A stretch of 64,000 bases of DNA from Gnetum montanum (GCA_015680685.1 MNCI01029688.1:1014773-1078772); one strand, 5' to 3'. Counted from the first letter of the stretch, positions 32,334 through 44,380 are shown. Numbers and translations: made by a program. Notes: generated by a model from the sequence alone, not told the origin.

Positions 32334-33882
32334 AATACTATCTGAAATCGTTGATCTTTGGCTGGAATGAAATAGAAACCTGGAGATCCCTGGATACGCA
32401 TAGAAGACCCTACCTTCGCTTGAGGACAAGCTAGAATTTACAAAGGCAGAGTACCTTGAGTGGTCTGCACGTGGATCAGATAAGGATTTCCCCAAGCGTA
32501 CACCGATATACTGTATGCTGGGTTATACGTAAATGGTGTAACTAATGTAAAACTAAGCGTAAATGTGCAGGAGCATAAATGTATAGGAAAATAAGTAATA
32601 AGCATGCAATAATTACTGAAAACTGTAACAAATCTTAGCAAAATAGATGTGATAATATTATTATGAGATTGGAAGTTACAATGCACCGGTCTAACGCAGT
32701 TGTGAATCTGACACAAGGAAAACGAAGAGCCCTAATGGATGCACAGGGATGATTGTGTACTAGTTTAACTGCAGGCACAGCATGAAGGCTGTATGCTTAG
32801 CGTGCAAGGTTAAGGTCCAGCGTACATGGTTTCTGCTTTGCTCTCTCTGGTTTACTCAAAATTGCCAACCCTGATCTAATGAAAAATTGGGGTTTTTATA
32901 CAAGTTTAGACGTTAGACTCAGGTTTGAGAGGGGATGATTAGCTGTGGAGTGCTAGGATTTTGGGTTGGGTGACATGTGGCGCATTGACCAAGTGCGAGA
33001 AAATGAAATTTTACAAGTGTACAGCATGCTGCATGCCAGCGTATACTACTGTACGCCAACGTATACACATTGGACATATGACCTCAGTGTATAGACTTGA
33101 TTAGAACAAAAGAAGTCATTTGTCCTTTAGATTTGAATGAGAATGCTGCCTGTGAATGTTAAGCTTGGTTGACCTTGATTTGACACAATTTTGAAGAGCT
33201 TTGATTGGTATACATTGTGCTATGCACTGTTCGTGCACTTTGTACATGCTGGGTGTATACGTTGGGCGTACAAGCTGTGAATGTATGCTGGGTGTATACA
33301 CTGGGTGTACAAGCTGTGAATGTATGCTGGGCATATACGCTGGGCATATAGGATGTATACACTGGGCTTGCAGGATGTACATGCTCAGCACATGAACTCC
33401 AAAATGCATGATGTCAACACCTGATGATTACCCTCTTCATGTGAGTTTATGCTTTGTACAAATTCTTGCTCAGAAGTGCTATTTCCGTGCCATCTTTGGG
33501 GGTTGCATGGTGGGCGTATACGTCAGTCATACATGCTGAGCGTACATGTGAGGTGTGTACGCTGGGTGTGTACGCTGGGCATATATGCTATGAATGTATG
33601 TTGGGCATATATGTTGGGCGTATACGTTGTGAATGTATGCTAGGCGTATACGCTGTGAATGCATACTCAGTGAAGACTAAGTATCTTGACTCCGAGGTTG
33701 CCATCTTTGATACTAGATGCTTCCGTGGTCATCTGTAGGTCCTAGGGATTTGTTTCTTGTTGAGTTTGACTCCACTTAAAGCTGTCTGTGGGGCCCTCAA
33801 GTTTTAATCATGCTGGGGGGCATCATGAGTTAGCTCGATTCTTGTTGGAGAAGTACTAAGCTTAAAATTTGGTGGTGTGTAA
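32334..33882 (-). repeat. 5' LTR of element B
   Basis: 1549 bp, pairing with 15976-17521. The minus-strand promoter likely uses TATAAAAACCCC (TATA on minus at 32900-32893), about 980 bases from the LTR start. The U3 part (about 33240-33660) carries the same TACGCTGGGCGTA repeats as the left LTR. Differences between the two LTRs are mostly transitions. Confidence 0.88.
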
Positions 33883-34182
33883 ACCACTATTTGTGGGTGG
33901 TCATACCCATCTTATTTCCTAGTGATACAAGTAAACAGCGATAAAGGGGAATTCCTAATAATAATGGGAAGGGCATGGCTAAGTATCATAAACACACACC
34001 TAGGAATCCATGATCTTTCCCTGGAAATATATAAGGAAAAAAATTTGAGAAGATCGAGAAGAAGAAAGTTCCATGCATCACATATAGTGATACAAGGTGT
34101 GATTGCGTACATGAATGTTCAACATTTCTTGCATGCAACTGGTGTGCCAAATAAATTAACATACAAAAGTGCCTATATGTAG
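33883..34182 (+). pseudogene. E1 protease, distal part
   Basis: After the B target duplication the frame resumes (TICGWSYPSYFLVIQ), then the open stretch 33922-34182 with GEFLIIMGRAWLS, the retropepsin flap-to-C-terminal motif, and a Lys/Arg-rich tail. It ends at a TAG before QPHNKKTP. It matches the proximal half at 15521-15975. Confidence 0.75.
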
Positions 34183-36383
34183 CAACCACACAACAAGAAG
34201 ACACCTAGTGGTTGATAACTGATCAAGAGAGTAACTCACCAATGTGCATGGAACTAATTGGAGGAACAACTTGCGCCCACGTCGAAAGCATAGATGCACT
34301 GGAGCAAGAGTGTCATCAACTTCCAACCCTTAACTTGAAAACATCAATAGGGGGAAGCTAAAAATTTCTAAAAAATTCAAACAAGAACTCTAATAAAAGA
34401 TTACTGATTAATGTGCAACAAACTAAAATTTACCATGAATCTAGAATGGTCAATGCACATAACACATTGGAGAAAAGACACCCTCATTCATTATTTTGGA
34501 TCTTCCCCTTCTAGCTTAGTCATGGGGGAGATGGCCACCTATGCTGATCAATCGAGGCCCTCAATTACTTTTTATGTTTTTGTTTTACACATTTTTTTTT
34601 TACAAATTCCTTTAACTTTTCTCATTTTTTTAACAAAATAATTCATACTTTTTCATTTATTTATGTGCTTATTTATTTTGTTAGGTTGGTCACCTAATAA
34701 GTGCTCCTAATGATGGTATGAACTATATTCTATTGGTTGCTAATGTTTGGTTTTTACCTTTGAGTTATAATGTTGATACTAAGGTATGGTTCTTTTGATA
34801 TAATAGGCAATGAGTCCACATCATCCATGCATCCATAAATTTATATGGTCTCTCTTGGCTTGGAACTATACAATCCCTTTCTTTCAATAATAAGAACTAT
34901 TAATGAATTCGTGACTGGGCATTTCTCAAACTAAGGAAGGACTCAAGAATTGGAAAGGGTATGACTTCAAGGGGATTTTATGCATTTGTGTTGGCCATTG
35001 TCTTGGGTGCTTGGATGCTTTCTTCTTTGGTTTTCCTTACCATTCCAACGTTGCTCCATTATCAAGAAGCTAAGTGAATAAAAATAATAATAAGTCTTTG
35101 CATGGTGTGGTTCTCACACAAAAAAAAAGAAAAAAAAAAGAGAGAAAAGTGAGAATTCAAAGTACAACCCTTAGATGAAATAATCATCTGGTCTACAAAC
35201 ATTGCTTATGGAACTAAATAAACATTTTCCCTCTAACTAAGACCCCTTCTCTTTTCTTACTTTCTCCTTTTTCATTTCACCAGTATGGTGGTGACTCTTT
35301 GATGGAAGCATTCTTGTTACTTCAAGTGCATGGATTGGCCAAATGTATTAATGCGAAGTCACTGGATGTGAATTGTTTGAGGCTAGATTTGGAATAAGAT
35401 CTACTAAGTCACATTAACCATTAATACACAAGGGGCTGTACACCACCTTGTTCTTGAGACTCCATTCCATTCTCTTCTTTCCATCCTTCTTTCTCCATTT
35501 TTCACCTCATTGCCAATTTTATCAATAGTTCATATTTTGGTTGATACATTGTTTGCTTCCAAATGACATTTCCAGATTCTACGAACTCTTTGAATGTGGG
35601 ATTTTCAAGGCATTAAGGGCATGAGCTTGCTTTGGGGAGGACCCACTGGCATTCCTATTTGGTGTATTAGTTAATTTCATCCTCTTAAACATTTTCACAA
35701 TCAACTTTTATTTTGTTCATTTCCATCCCTGACATCCATTTTATCAACATTGTCATTGGTTCTTTTTTCTCCATCTTTCTTATTCCTTATCTTTTTTCAT
35801 TCTCTCGTTATAGGAGGTTTGCTCTTAGTCATGGGGGTCCCGGTCCAATTTTTTCAATTTTCTCTTAACTCCTACACCTTGGGTAGTCACCAGTGTTATA
35901 TCTCTAGAATCTACATTAGCCATATTATAGCTCAGCCAATGGACCTTACATTGAGGCAAGGTATCAACTGCATTCTGATTCATTTACCCTTGCTAATATA
36001 AGACTATGTTGTGTGTGTAGATGGTAATCATACAACAATCGATTGGATCTAGAGGAAACACTTAGAATGGACTGGTGCTAGAGTAGTTATGCAAAGAACA
36101 AGATCGATGGTGCGGTTATGGATGGACAACAGAAGGTGCAACTTTGGCATTGGCAGCAACACATCTTCTTCTCTTCTCTCTCTTCTCTCTCAGCTACCAA
36201 ATAAGGCTGGATGTCAAATGTGTATAGTGTTCACTCTTGTTATCATAAACACTAATTTTGTCATGTACTGTAATGATGATCCGTTCACATGTCACCCCAT
36301 TTACCATTAGTGTCATTCAATTCAATAATCCCATACCTTCCCAGTATTTTGTAAGGAACTCAAGGATGAGTTTTTATTTAGTT
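34183..36383 (+). other. Noncoding 3' interior of E1
   Basis: About 34186-34360 still reads as polyprotein tail (LITDQESNSPMCMELIGG). Beyond it I find no RT, RNase H, integrase or envelope motifs on either strand. It is T-rich, with an A-run at 35118-35148 and a CT-rich run at 36165-36192. Open frames such as 35750-36001 and 36089-36310 have no recognisable similarity. This may be the noncoding filler typical of non-autonomous elements. Confidence 0.6.
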
Positions 36384-36392
36384 ATGGGGGTG
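36384..36392 (+). other. Polypurine tract of E1
   Basis: ATGGGGGTG directly precedes the 3' LTR start TGATGAG. Confidence 0.6.
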
Positions 36393-37223
36393 TGATGAGC
36401 TGCAATATCGTGTCCGACCCTACAATATCGCATACGTGATATCACGTTCACCCCTGCAATATCGCATACATCATATTACAGCCCGCCACAATGTCTATAA
36501 ATAAGAGGTGGCTTTCCCTATTCTAGGCACTTAGACTTAGACCCTTAGCCAAACTATAGTAGTTTTACCATTCCAAAGTTAGAATAATTTCCATGTGCCT
36601 ACAGTAGGAGTCTTAAAGTGAACAGATCTTTATTCGAGCAAATTGTACCCAAGCACACATTTGTGTATGGCAATAAAGACAAACTTTCTGATAAACCTTG
36701 TAGCATGTGGACTAAGCTAAATATGAATTAATTATTGTTGAATATTTAAATTATTTCCTAGTTAATTAATCTCTCTCAACCCTTGACTCTCCTAGTAAGT
36801 ACACTCAGTACGACCGCTTCGAGCACATGTGCAAAAATTGATAACCCAGTAACGAATAGCATTTGGTAATCCTAGTAGTGTTGCACTAGTTCAGGGTGTG
36901 TGTAGCAAGTGGGAATGGATACTGGTGTTAGGAAAATTATAACTTAGTTAGTAAATAGTTATTGAAAGTTAGTCACTTAGTTCTCTTCACCTTCCCATAT
37001 TAGCGTAATACATTAAAAAGATAAAAGACATAAAAATCATATACCTCAAGCTTACTTAACCATACAATTGTCACAATACAAGTAAGTTTTGGAAGACAAT
37101 GATTCATTAACCTTAAGTGTTCCATTAAGGTGCATAAGCACTTAGTCCTTAGAGTTTGACCGAATCGCGCATGAGATGCTCATATTTGTATGGTTGAGTG
37201 TAGGGGTACCTTGCCACTCATCA
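36393..37223 (+). repeat. 3' LTR of E1
   Basis: 831 bp, TGATGAG...CTCATCA, aligned with 12250-13023. It is longer because its start has extra GATATC-type repeat words (for example CGCATACGTGATATCACGTT). TATA at 36494-36508 and AATAAA at 36672-36677. Confidence 0.88.
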
Positions 37224-37740
37224 CTAGGATAAGATTAAATCCTAGTGTTTCCTCCACCACCAAGAATTTAGCACTTATGAGGAATTTCTCCCCTACCACA
37301 AAGTCTTAGAAGATAGATCCCTTGATAGCAACCTATGATCGATTGAAGAATTTTGAAGCTGATATCAACATATGTTGTATATACTCCATTAGGCCTAGAC
37401 ATTTAACTATGGTATAAGGGATGGCATTCTTTGTAGCTCCATTGTCTATGTGCACTCTAAAAACTTTGTATTATCCTACTTGGATAATTTTAAAGAGGGA
37501 AGTCTTGGTCACCTCATAATTTTGGGAAGTGGCTTTGATTTTGCTATCATGAAACACTAGTAATGTTGACTTCAACTCCCTAGGAAAAGATGGCATCATC
37601 ACCACATAGATGGATTCTACATTAGCAGGGATGTTTTCATTAATGGGGATGAAAATCAACATCTTAACTAGCACGACACAATGCAGAACAAAGTTCATGA
37701 CTAGGTCATGCAGATTGAGGCTTGTGTTTTTTTGTTTCAA
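37224..37740 (-). pseudogene. Element A protease, proximal part, and linker
   Basis: The minus frame starts at 37740 with MKQKNTSLNLHDLV and VKMLIFIPINENIPANVESI, matching B and C linkers. After a TAG it gives HIDNGATKNAIPYTIV (retropepsin motif D-N-G-A) and LVVEETLGFNLIL, then stops at the E1 insertion. The rest is at 12249-11883. Confidence 0.75.
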
Positions 37741-37992
37741 TGATTTCTTGACCTATTCCATTGTACTTATGAAGTCTTTGTTGTTGTTCATGGGATTTTC
37801 ATCCATATTTTTCTTAAATTCCTTCATACACCTCAAAATAAAGACTTCATGTTTTGGTTGTTATGGCTTTTCCTCTTTTTATTTTCCTTGGGTTTTAGGA
37901 TCCTCCCATGGTTTACTAGTTGAAGCAGCCTAGGTTGTAGAGGTCATGGGTATAGATGAGATGGAAGTGAGCTTAAGTGAGCCCAATTTCTT

Positions 37993-40430
37993 TTATGACT
38001 TGCCTTGTTTATCATTCTTATTCTTAGGCTTTTTCATAGGCATCCTCCATTGGTTAGTTGGGACCTTCTGGTTATCATTGGTTTTTTGAATGGAAGAGGT
38101 CATTGTATTAGCTAGCACATGGGGTTGTTGTTCTATTGTGCAGGTGGACTCAGTTGTAATGATAGGGAGCACTCTAATGACAAAAGTCTTCCTACAGGAC
38201 ATTAGTGATGGTACCCTTATAACAAAGGGAGTCCTTGAACTAATAGTATTTGAAGGCCTCCTTTCATTGCAAGGAGGTACCTGAATCATGAATGATTCCC
38301 TTGTAGACCTTTGATCATTGTTCAAGTTTTACACTGCTATGGTATACAGGCTATTGTGTACATTCAAAAATTATTTATATACATGCATCAACTAGTTTTT
38401 AACCCTAATTTGGTTGGAAACATTAAGTAAAACCTCACCCCTATCTATCATATTTTGCAGGTTTTCCTTTAATGCAAGGCAAAAATTAGTGTCATGACCT
38501 AGAAACTAAAGATAGTGGCAAAAGAGGTCAAGCTAAAAATACTTAGGGACCTAAGGATCATCTTTGGATCATTAAGTGGGATCTTTCACTATCTCACATA
38601 GCCTCTCATGCCTCTTTTAGGCATTTTTGGTCATTTGTTTATATTATATCCTCCCACTCTTCAATAGTTTGTCTAATAGTTTAGATGCCTTTGATGGTAA
38701 CCTAGTGTATTTTGTTCAGTCTTTTCTCTCAAAGTTGGGGCTAAAAGTAGTCGATGCAGAGGCCCTAGACATTGAGGGTTGGTTATTATCTAGGTGGTTT
38801 CTTTATTTTATTTTGTTACAATGGTCACTACCATGTTGTTTTTCCTTCTCCTCTCCTTATCTCTCTATGCATGTTGGTTTTTATATGCCATGTAGATGGG
38901 GTTGTGGCTAGTCTCTGTGGCATCCTCTATACTTTTGGTCTGGGAAAATGCTTGACTTAGTGACCATGGGTCAAGGTAGTATAATTTTGATTTAATAAAA
39001 TCATTAACACACCATTGAAGATAGCTAAAAGGTAGGTTTAAGCCATTGGTTTTGGGATCTCATTTAGCAAAGTGTTCCATCATTGGATGAACCTTTGCAT
39101 TGGTTCAAGGGATCCTTCCTTGATCTTCATTAGGTAGTCAAGGGTGGTATCAGGCTTCAAGTTATACTTGAAGGGATTAACAAATTGTGAAATTAGATCT
39201 TCCAAAGAGGATATGTATCCTCTTGGCAATGCATGATACTAGTTGAGGGCCTTTTCCATAAGGAATATAGGGAATATTCTTGTTATTTTCTATAGTCAAG
39301 CTTGTAGTAACAAGCACTTGGAGTGGAATATTATGAGCTGAGAGTTGGGGTCATCTTTGTTATTGTACTTGGTGAACTATGGTATTGGGGCACCAGGGGA
39401 AAGAGTTATTTGTGGGAGCATAGGACTAATGGAGTTATCTTGATAGAAGTCTATGATATTTATGGTTTGGGATGTAGAGGCCTTAAGCCTCTTTAACTCT
39501 TTTATTAGTTCTTGGATCATCTAAAATGCTTGATCTAGTCCTTGGGATGTCCCTGTTAGTTGTGGGATATGCACAAAAGGCTATGGTGTCTACTAGAAGG
39601 CCTGTGACATTGCAATAGGTTGCAACAATGATGGGAGAGGTTGGGACATCATAGTGCTAGGTGGAGTAAACAAAGAAAAATAAGTTTTTACTGGTATATA
39701 GGGCATAAACAAGAAAAAAGTGGTATGTGGTCCTTGGGTTAATTGAGGTTCCACAGTGGGCCCCATATAGATAGATAAGGGGTTAGTGGTGGTGAAAACC
39801 ACCAATGATGACCACACATACTAAGGTTGGGTGGTGAATAACATGGAAAAATGGAATATTGTAGATTGTGACATTCATTGAGTTTAGTATGATGAAATGA
39901 TAGGAATGGGCATAAAAATGGTTGGGTAAGTGGGAGATGAAGGTTGAGGGGCATACCCTATGGAAGAGGCAAGGGGTGTTGAGGTGGGAAAGGTGGCTTT
40001 AGAAGTTACTTGTTGGAAAAAGCCACCTATGACTTTCTCATGTTCAGACTCAACCCTGAACTCATCCTTTTCTTTATGTTATTCATCTAAGCTAGTTGTC
40101 CCATCCTCTTCATCCATCTTAATAAACTAAGATAGGATACGAGCATAGGTTTCTATAAGGGGTATCTTGTCATATGGAGAAGGAATATATTCCTTTTCAT
40201 TGTGATGTATTAGCTTGTGTTCCCTCTTGGGTTCTACTTCCATCCTTGGAATCAGCATGCCATCCTAAATCTTGGCATAAAAAAAGTTATAGTGATCTTT
40301 GTTTATGACCAAAAACTTAGGACTTTACGTACTAAGCCTTAAGGATTATCTACATTAAATCATGGTGGGGTCCTTGGGGTCATACACCCTTATAGCCTAT
40401 TGGCTAGGCTTGGCATTAATAAAGTTAAAA
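37993..40430 (-). pseudogene. Element A gag and peptide-repeat linker
   Basis: N-terminal part about 40330-40060 (EVEPKREHKLIHHNEKEYIP, SPYDKIPL), a Pro/Thr-rich middle including the open stretch 39817-39593, and a capsid core at about 39260-38900 (HALPRGYISSLEDLISQF, YNLKPDTTLDYLMKIKEG, EIPKPMA). Open stretch 38325-37993 carries TPFVIRVPSL and related repeats. B and C align throughout. Many TAG stops and shifts. Confidence 0.72.
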
Positions 40431-41171
40431 AGTAATATGGTTGATTTTTGAAAAGGCATGTTGATAAAGTTGAAGTTTGGCTAATCCAAAATGTTTAATT
40501 AATAAATATAATAAAAATTCTCGCAAAAGGAATTTTTGAAACACCAAAATGGATATGGCTCTCAAAGGTTGTAGGCTACAAACTATAAGTGGTAGTCAAA
40601 GGGGCTATAGCCCTTTACTTAAGAAAAAAGCAAAAAATTTGGTGTCAAACCCCCACCATGCTAGGCTTGCTAGCAATACCAATGCTACAAGTGAGAAGGG
40701 AAAAAGAAGGTAGGTAAGATGAAAAATCTTACACCTCCTCTTATAGAATTGTGGGATTTACTTTTTTGGCTAGTAGTATGATATTGATCCAAAAATTAAG
40801 GTGAAAGTCTTAATTTTTTGAAGGTTTTGATTTTTGACAGGGTTCTAATGCTAGCCTTGCTACTAGAAAGTTTTCATAATAGAAGAGGGAATGGATTTGG
40901 ATGAAAAAACATCAACACTTACTTTGGATTTACTAGAAACTACTATAAAAAATTTCCAAAAGCCCAAATCACCTGCAATCTCAACGATGGATTTTGGTGC
41001 TAGAAGGTATGGGTTGTAGAATTGGTTTGGCAATGAAAGAAAGATGTTAACAAAACTTGAGAAAAAATGTTTTAAAGATTTCAAAGTTTTAGGATTTTAG
41101 GCAACATTGGAAAATACGCCATAGGCTTGGATGTAGAATTTGGGTGGGGGCCCTCCTTCTAGTGATAGAAA
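40431..41171 (-). other. 5' leader and primer-site remnant of element A
   Basis: AT-rich, no coding similarity. The + strand GGCCCTCCTTCTAGTGATA at 41147-41166 is the decayed complement of a TGGCGCTAGAAGGAGGGCC-type primer site, placing the LTR edge near 41172. Confidence 0.5.
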
Positions 41172-44100
41172 ACTATAGCACTTGAAAAATTTAGTTGCTA
41201 GAAAACTAAAAATTTCAAGCGTACATTGTGATCCCAGATCCCAAGGACATCTATGAAAAAACAGGATCTGATGTATCCTCGATGGTTTGGCATATCACAT
41301 AGGGACTTAGAGAGTGTCAAACATGGGTAATGCAAAAAAGAAAATAAAGAAAATTTGATATAAAGTAATGCATGATATATAAAAAATGTAAATTAACTTG
41401 AATAACAAAATAAAACTTTAAACTTTATTAGAAAAAATAAAGAGAGTTTAGAAATGTGTTCAAGGATGCTTAAGAAAGTAGGGGGTTTACTTTGTAGAGG
41501 TCTAAAATTTGTTGAAGCCAGTAGCCTTTGGTGCCATAGTTAGCTTCATGATCCAGATGCTCCATACCTCACAAAAATATGAAACCTTACAGCAATCCTT
41601 ACAAGATTTGTAGTGTTGGTGATGCAAGGGGTAGGGATGTGTGGGGGTTTTGGGCTTCAAATAAAAGCCACATTGGGGGTTTTAATAGCTGAAACACCAT
41701 AAAATTTTAGGACTCTCATGCTTCAACAGAGTCTCAGAATTTAGGCAAGGACTTCCACAAGTGCAGTGTCATGATGGTTTACATTGAGGGTACACTGTCC
41801 AGTCTGGAAAGTCTTCTATATCTAGATCTAAGAGGCTCGCCAGACTCTCCAACCTACCCAACTGGATAATTGACCCAGCTAACATTCTACCCAGAGACCA
41901 TGCTAGTAGTTGTCGAAAGTGCTCGAGATGAGCAAAATAGTTTGGCAAGTTTTCTAGTGAAGAATTCTATTATGCTATGCTATGCTATGCAACGTAGAAA
42001 GCCTTGAAAGATAACTACTCAAGCATTCAAATGTGAAGTGATAGAATGATTGCAAGACAAGTCAAAATTTAGTCAACGCAAGGTGCTACGCTATGCTACA
42101 CTATGTAGTGTAGCACAACATAGCAAAGGGAAAGCAAAAAGGCCCATCTTGCTAAGTGATTCCAACAAGAAAATTGCACTTGGCAATTCTTTGGCCTCCA
42201 AAATTGGATTGCCCTGCTTAGCCCTCAGGCCTTGAGCAAAGTTTCTTGCTAGACCCTGGTGGATTGAACAAAGAAGAAAGGTATGCTAGTTGCTACGCTA
42301 TGCTACACTAAATAGCGTAGCATAGAGTAGCAACAATGAAAAATCAACAAAAGCATTTCAAACATGAGTTCAGTGAGTTCAAAAGCTGGCCATCATGAAG
42401 GAAAAAAGTTGCAGTTGTTAGTGTGATTAAGCCTCAAACAAATGCTCTTCAACTCCTATGCAAACTTATGTTAAGCCCAATGGCTATGCTATGCTACACT
42501 ACATAGCGTAGCATAGTGTAACAAGTAGCTACTTACACTACACTAATGTATTCAATAGCATGAGTAGTGCAACATTGGCACGGAAGCATCAAGATGTCTT
42601 CAGGTTGCTCTAGAACTTGTTGGCAACAATTTTTCTCACTCTAGCATCTCCTTGGCAAAATTAGCAATTCCACTTCATTTTGCATCCCCCTAGTCAATTT
42701 CAAAAAAATTGTTCCTATGCTTGACCTTGCTTTTAAGAGCAGGGAAGACATAGCCCTGGAGCATAGGCTCCACTTTACTTACATTGTTAGCACACTGGAT
42801 TTCGACATATGCAGTTTCGACAGTATGGTCACAGCGTAACAAAGTTCACATCCAACAATCCATACCTACACAGTACAAGCATGTTAGCACCTTGTAGGGC
42901 CCAGGACACATGGCATCTAGACCTCATTCTCCTACTGCTCCTAGCCCTATAAATACCCCAGCAAACAATGCTTGAAGGGTTGGCTTCTTAGTTGGCTTGT
43001 TGGTAGAAAAAATTGGCTTTTTGGCGTAGTTGGCTTTTAAGTTGGCTTTCAAAGAGCATAGTTGGCATTTAAGGCATCCTGTTTACCTTTGAATTCTCTG
43101 GTTGGCTCTAAACATCCCTTTGTGAGTCAAGCAATTTGGCATCTTAGCAAACAAAGTAGCAAGTAGAAGACCTGTGACCATACTGTTCAATGTAAATAGC
43201 ATCTCTCCAATGTTGCATAACCTATTGTACACCTTTTTCAAACAAGGCAAAGGATCAAATCCATGACCTTTGGGGTAGTGCACTCTCTCATCCAAATCTA
43301 TCTTGCTATTCATTTCCTATCATCATTATTTTGCATTATTTTTTTTACTACTTTACATTTTTCAATCGTCGATTTACTTCATGTGTCTCGCTTCTGAAAT
43401 AAACATTCACAAAAGGTTAAGATACACCGCTTAAGTCCCTGTTTGATCAACTAGACTATTCAGGGTGCCCTACTTCCATTTTTCTCCAGCATGGCCCTCG
43501 CATAGATTCAGGGTTAAACTATTCGCCTAGCAACCTCTTAGTGTTCCAACCACCAGCATTTTCACTCACTACAATGCCCAAGCTCAACATTGCTACAAAA
43601 TGCCACACAATCTTAGGGGTAAAATAATGCTTATATTGCCTATGGGTTCCATGTTGGGTATGCTCCAAAATCTTTGTGTTTGCAAAGTTATCCAAAGCTC
43701 TTGAATGCTGAAATATGGTATAACATGAAAAAGTGTCAAACCTTTCTATGCTATTAGGGCTTGGTTTTTATAGCATTTTGGCCATAAATTTGGTTGCAAA
43801 TTTCTGCCTAATTGTTGATAGATTTTTTCCAGGTACAGGTGTTGTAGGTATCCAAATCTAGCAAGGTTACTATTTATGGTAAGTTACGATGCCCCATAAC
43901 ATCAAAATCATTTTGTTTACTGAAAATAGCAAATGAGAATTTCATCCATGTTGGCTTATTCCACCCATTCTAGGCCTTCCAATAGCAATGCTAAAGTGCA
44001 GTATCAACGCTAAAGTTGAAGCAGTGTTGAGGTGTTGGGCCATGTTGGAGCAATGCTTGGGGAAATGTGCAAGAGTTATATCCTTCAACACTAGGCAAGG

Positions 44101-44380
44101 TGAGGTTATACCCCTCCATAGGTGTTTCCAGCATAGAAAATCTTATACTCTCCACAAAACCCATGAAAATGCCAATTTTGGCAGCCCAAAAAGCATTTTA
44201 AACACCCCTGGCACCCCCCACCCCCCATAGCCCCCCACAAGCCCAAATATGGACAGAATATGACTTTTTTCACTTGGGGTTGAGGGTTTGACCACTTGTG
44301 AGGCATTTTTCAACCCCAATAGCTAAAGTATGTGAAATTGCATCTCTTGGATTACAATTTTTACATTTTACAATAAAATT
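41172..44380 (-). repeat. Putative 5' LTR of element A
   Basis: Bounded on the left by the primer-site remnant and on the right by where element D gag begins (about 44450); the exact right end is unresolved. It would be about 3.2 kb. A minus-strand TATA (TATAAAAACC) lies at 43772-43763, like that of B. It contains palindromic TAGCGTAGCATAG repeats at 41960-42545. No coding sequence recognised; frames such as 43083-43313 and 43988-44230 show no similarity. The partner LTR is not in the window. Confidence 0.45.
41960..42545. repeat. Palindromic TAGCGTAGCATAG cluster
   Basis: Four sites (about 41968-41995, 42090-42124, 42290-42332, 42484-42531) carry inverted words such as TGCTACGCTATGCTACACTA facing TAGCGTAGCATAG, each able to form a hairpin of 15-20 bp arms. 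The first is a TATGC microsatellite. They are spaced about 120-200 bases apart. Confidence 0.7.

Larger units (their letters stand above)
15976..33882 (-). mobile_element. Element B: 17.9-kb Tat-lineage Ty3/gypsy retrotransposon with antisense gene
   Basis: The best-preserved element here. Minus-strand order: 5' LTR 33882-32334, primer site 32328-32315, tandem-repeat leader, gag (31501-29526), protease (28947-28231), antisense insert (about 28230-22440), reverse transcriptase (22434-21102), two RNase H domains (21101 to about 20270), integrase (about 20050-18915), 3' UTR, polypurine tract at 17522-17535, 3' LTR 17521-15976. The archaeal-type second RNase H (FDGAS...CTNNVAEYEG) marks the Tat lineage. 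LTRs differ at roughly a tenth of positions by eye, so the insertion is old. The gag core is deleted and several stops are present. Confidence 0.88.
12250..37223 (+). mobile_element. E1: gag-protease LTR retrotransposon lacking polymerase
   Basis: Flanked by LTRs 12250-13023 and 36393-37223, both starting TGATGAG and ending CTCATCA. The primer site is at 13025 and a G-rich polypurine tract precedes the 3' LTR. Coding content is gag (about 13200-15100) and protease (15521-15975 plus 33883-34182). After subtracting nested element B, the interior is only about 5.5 kb, and I see no reverse transcriptase, RNase H or integrase. It is therefore a non-autonomous gag-protease element. The primer site resembles that of Athila elements. 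Confidence 0.82.
3586..44380 (-). mobile_element. Element A: Tat-lineage Ty3/gypsy retrotransposon, interrupted
   Basis: Minus-strand element reading right to left: 5' LTR (about 41172-44380), primer-site remnant near 41149-41168, gag (about 40400-38330), peptide-repeat linker (38325-37993), protease (37740-37224 continuing at 12249-11883), then an antisense gene on + (3588-6290). Reverse transcriptase and beyond would lie left of the window or be lost. It is split by E1 (12250-37223), the LINE (6535-11328) and the copia LTR. Every segment aligns with B and C, so the assignment as one element is well supported even though each reading frame is broken. Confidence 0.7.

Noticed and set aside
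34570-36200. Host gene hidden in the E1 3' interior
   Set aside because: I looked for exons with splice sites and coding bias and found none that hold together.
35750-36310. Frames with a leader-like hydrophobic N-terminus after the E1 protease
   Set aside because: T-rich noncoding DNA; no similarity to envelope or other retroelement proteins and no homologous frame visible elsewhere.
42785-43320. Repeated TTGGCTT phrases (GTTGGCTTGTTGG...) around 42980-43060 as a gene or satellite
   Set aside because: Only a local cluster of about eight imperfect words within the putative A LTR; too short and irregular to call.
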